DNA of 64,000 nt from Impatiens glandulifera. Lineage: Eukaryota; Streptophyta; Magnoliopsida; Ericales; Balsaminaceae. A program made the position numbers and the translations under genes. Below, one piece after another: positions 62,102 to 64,000 of the stretch. How positions within the stretch are numbered: the stretch's first letter is position 1; every line of letters begins with the position of its first letter. The stretch lies in NCBI RefSeq assembly GCF_907164915.1, contig NC_061862.1, positions 64,978,228 to 65,042,227 on the forward strand. The letters are read 5' to 3'. The notes below the pieces were generated by a model. That model saw only the letters and a list, made by a program, of their open reading frames with translations. It made no database searches and had not been told where the DNA came from.

Positions 62102-64000
62102 GAATTCGAACACACTGCCATTATGTGAAAAATTCAAGACAACAAAAAGAAAATTTTTCAGAAATCTCGAAGAACATTGTGTAAGTAGAGGTATGAGGAA
62201 TTTTTGTATGACAATAATAGTGAAGGTCTCAGAATCCACATATCACGTACCGGGTGAAACTATTTAAATAAATTCAAGAAACGATAATCTAGTTGGATCA
62301 ATACTAAGGTGAAGTGTGTGGCTCGATATGTCTGGTTACTAACTACTAATGAAGATCAAGGTAAAATTTGTTGTCTAAAATTTTGAGTAAAAATTTGAAC
62401 ATAAAGAGAAGAAAATATAATTTTTTTTTAATTTACAGGGTTCTTTGAAAGAGATTACAGTTGTGATAATGTCATCAAAGAATGTATTGGATCGATTGAC
62501 AGGTTACAATTATTGATTGATTATTTTTTTATGAACTAATCAACCGTTACATCTGATGGTAACTTCTACCAAGCCAATAATGATCCTCTAATTTTTTTAT
62601 TTGATCATCATCTTCTACCTACTACTACTCATGTCTCATCTTTATATTCTGTCTATAATCTTTTGTCAATAAACATTTTTGAAGTTATTTCTTGACACTT
62701 ATGCATTTGATTATCAGGGATAAAAATTCCTTAGAGGGTTTTAGCTCTACAGCAACCGACACCAAACGTTCAAGTTATTGGCTATATATCGAATGTTAAT
62801 GGACATTTGAAAACACAATTGAATGGTAAGCTTTCCTTATGAAGGCTTCTGTATTCTCAATTTATTTTCTATAAGGTAAAGTAAACCTAATTAAAATTTT
62901 AAATTTGTTTTCAAGTTTTTGATTTTGTTCGAATTTGATAATTTGTTTTGATACATTTCTCACAATATTGTTTTACACTTTTGAATATTAGTGTGATGAA
63001 AAATTGAATGGTTTCTTTCTTATTATGTTTCAGGACTGCCCTACTTCAAAGGGTTTTTAATAAATCTTCTACATCAAATTGCTATTAGCAGTGAGTTCAT
63101 TATCATCATTTGCCTCTTCTAGTTTTAGGCTTGACACAAGGTGACAAACAACACAGTATACGTGATTAACAACATGAATCATGGGCTAGACACTTCTTTA
63201 TCAATAAAAGCAAAGAATTCATAAATGCACATGTTGTGCTCCATATTCTCTATGAAATCTAAAATTGAAACTATTAATATATTTCCTTTTAGTTTTCCTA
63301 CTTTTAGAATACAAGAATAATGTGTCATGGTTCATCCAAACTATAGTTCTATCTAGGTTTTATATTTTACAATTTCTATGCATTTTCATTATTTGCAAAT
63401 TCATATGTAGTATGTCACTTGTCATGTAATATTGATGGAGATGTCAAAGCTAGATACCCTCACCTTGAGAGATTCCTTGAATTGGAGGGATATTGGAATA
63501 ACTCTCAAATTATTTAGCGAGTTGGCCTTAAGACAGCTAATGACAAATTTGTTCAACACAAAATAGATCACGGTAATCCAAATTCTTTGGTTGTCTTTGG
63601 AGAGGCAATCTGGTGCTAGTGGTTGGACTTCTGGATTTGAACGGGTAGAGCAATTTACTGAAATTGAATGATGTAAGCTTAACTTGATTACGTGATGCTC
63701 TCTCTATATTTATAGAGTTTTAATTATTTTAATTTTATAATTCTTTTGGAACTTGTTTCAAAAGCACTAGAAAATCTTAATGCGAAAAACGTGTAAAATA
63801 TCTAGTGGAATGAACTAAACTGATCTCTCTATTATTGCACTAATATGAGTTTTTTTTTATATTCACATTCTATTGAATGGTTGTAACTTGTTGTATATAT
63901 TTAGTTCCTCTTTTTAATATACAACTATTGACACCTTTATGTTTTATATGTTAAATAGGATTAATCTCAAATCATGAATGTGAATCAAATGAGAGACATA
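62102..64000 (+). pseudogene. PEX5-like: Array copy 15: chimeric pseudogene, cut by the window edge
   Basis: Close to copy 8: the same 'cattatgtgaaaaattc' start, 'gaatccacatatcacg' and 'ggttactaactac' variants. MSGY near 62330; receiver exon 62439-62501 (GSLKEITVVIMSSKNVLDRLTG). PEX5: e1 62718-62826; e2 from 63034; e3 about 63121-63230; e4 about 63425-63672, missing the NGWPD segment (deletion near 63541); e5 starts about 63958 and is cut at 64000. Confidence 0.85.

Larger units (their letters stand above)
33105..64000 (+). repeat. Right block of the 4.1-kb tandem array (tail of copy 7, copies 8-15)
   Basis: The array resumes in the last PEX5-derived exon directly after the HSP70 fragment and runs to the window end. 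PEX5 e4 recurs near 36174, 39595, 47419, 51146, 55081, 59235 and 63425 (it is deleted in copy 10). All copies are in plus orientation. Copies 8 and 15 are close relatives, as are 9, 13 and 14. Copies 10-12 belong to the more diverged group B. The array extends past the right edge. Confidence 0.95.

Noticed and set aside
1..64000. LTR retrotransposon array
   Set aside because: No LTR pairs with TG..CA ends, primer-binding site, polypurine tract or gag-pol motifs seen in the unit. Introns are retained, which argues against an RNA-mediated origin.
1..64000. Organellar or bacterial origin suggested by extreme AT content
   Set aside because: Spliceosomal GT-AG introns, Helitrons and nuclear gene families (PEX5, HSP110, GH17) show plant nuclear DNA. 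No organellar genes are present.

Overview
The window is nuclear DNA of a flowering plant, most likely a eudicot. It has spliceosomal introns, Helitron and tRNA-like short elements, and fragments of plant gene families: PEX5, a two-component response regulator, an L34e-superfamily membrane protein, a GH17 beta-1,3-glucanase and an HSP110-type HSP70. Base composition is very AT-rich. I see no intact protein-coding gene, rRNA, tRNA or CRISPR array.

Main structure: about 1-23737 and 33105-64000 are one kind of sequence, a head-to-tail array with a period near 4.1 kb (range about 3.4-4.3 kb). All copies lie on the plus strand, 14 substantial ones plus terminal scraps. Each unit has about 2.2 kb of gene-derived sequence followed by 1.1-2 kb of extremely AT-rich linker. 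The gene-derived part is a chimera. It opens with a decayed receiver domain of a type-A-like cytokinin response regulator (motifs such as GYELLMKIK, an intron, then REIPVVIMSSKNVLDRID). It continues with consecutive exons from the N-terminal half of the peroxisomal import receptor PEX5: GSEFL..STDQNRLA, IQRVLVNLLHQFA, LGLAQGDKQ then ARHFF..EFINAQ, the WxxxF exon with WADKF and WTSEF, ISDIAAMEQNRLLVHT, and a short last exon. Reading-frame lesions shared by the copies indicate that the chimera was already a pseudogene before it was amplified. Copies fall into two sequence groups, and recombinant copies, local duplications and deletions point to unequal crossing-over or gene conversion.

The array is interrupted at 23738-33104. 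This interval starts with the 5' two-thirds of an L34e-superfamily membrane protein gene (minus strand), cut off exactly where array copy 6 ends. It then holds AT-rich intergenic DNA, a 10/20-bp-period minisatellite, a tandem Helitron cluster, a decayed second Helitron end, possible SINEs, (TA)n tracts and a roughly 65-bp minisatellite. It finishes with two gene fragments side by side: the last two exons of a GH17 glucanase and three exons of an HSP110-type HSP70. The array resumes immediately after them.

A roughly 511-bp non-autonomous Helitron sits in the leftmost linker (231-741). The homologous linker at 33.47 kb lacks it and shows the unoccupied A|T target, so the insertion can be read directly from paralogous copies.

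Family assignments rest on motif recognition by eye. Exon borders in the decayed copies are approximate.
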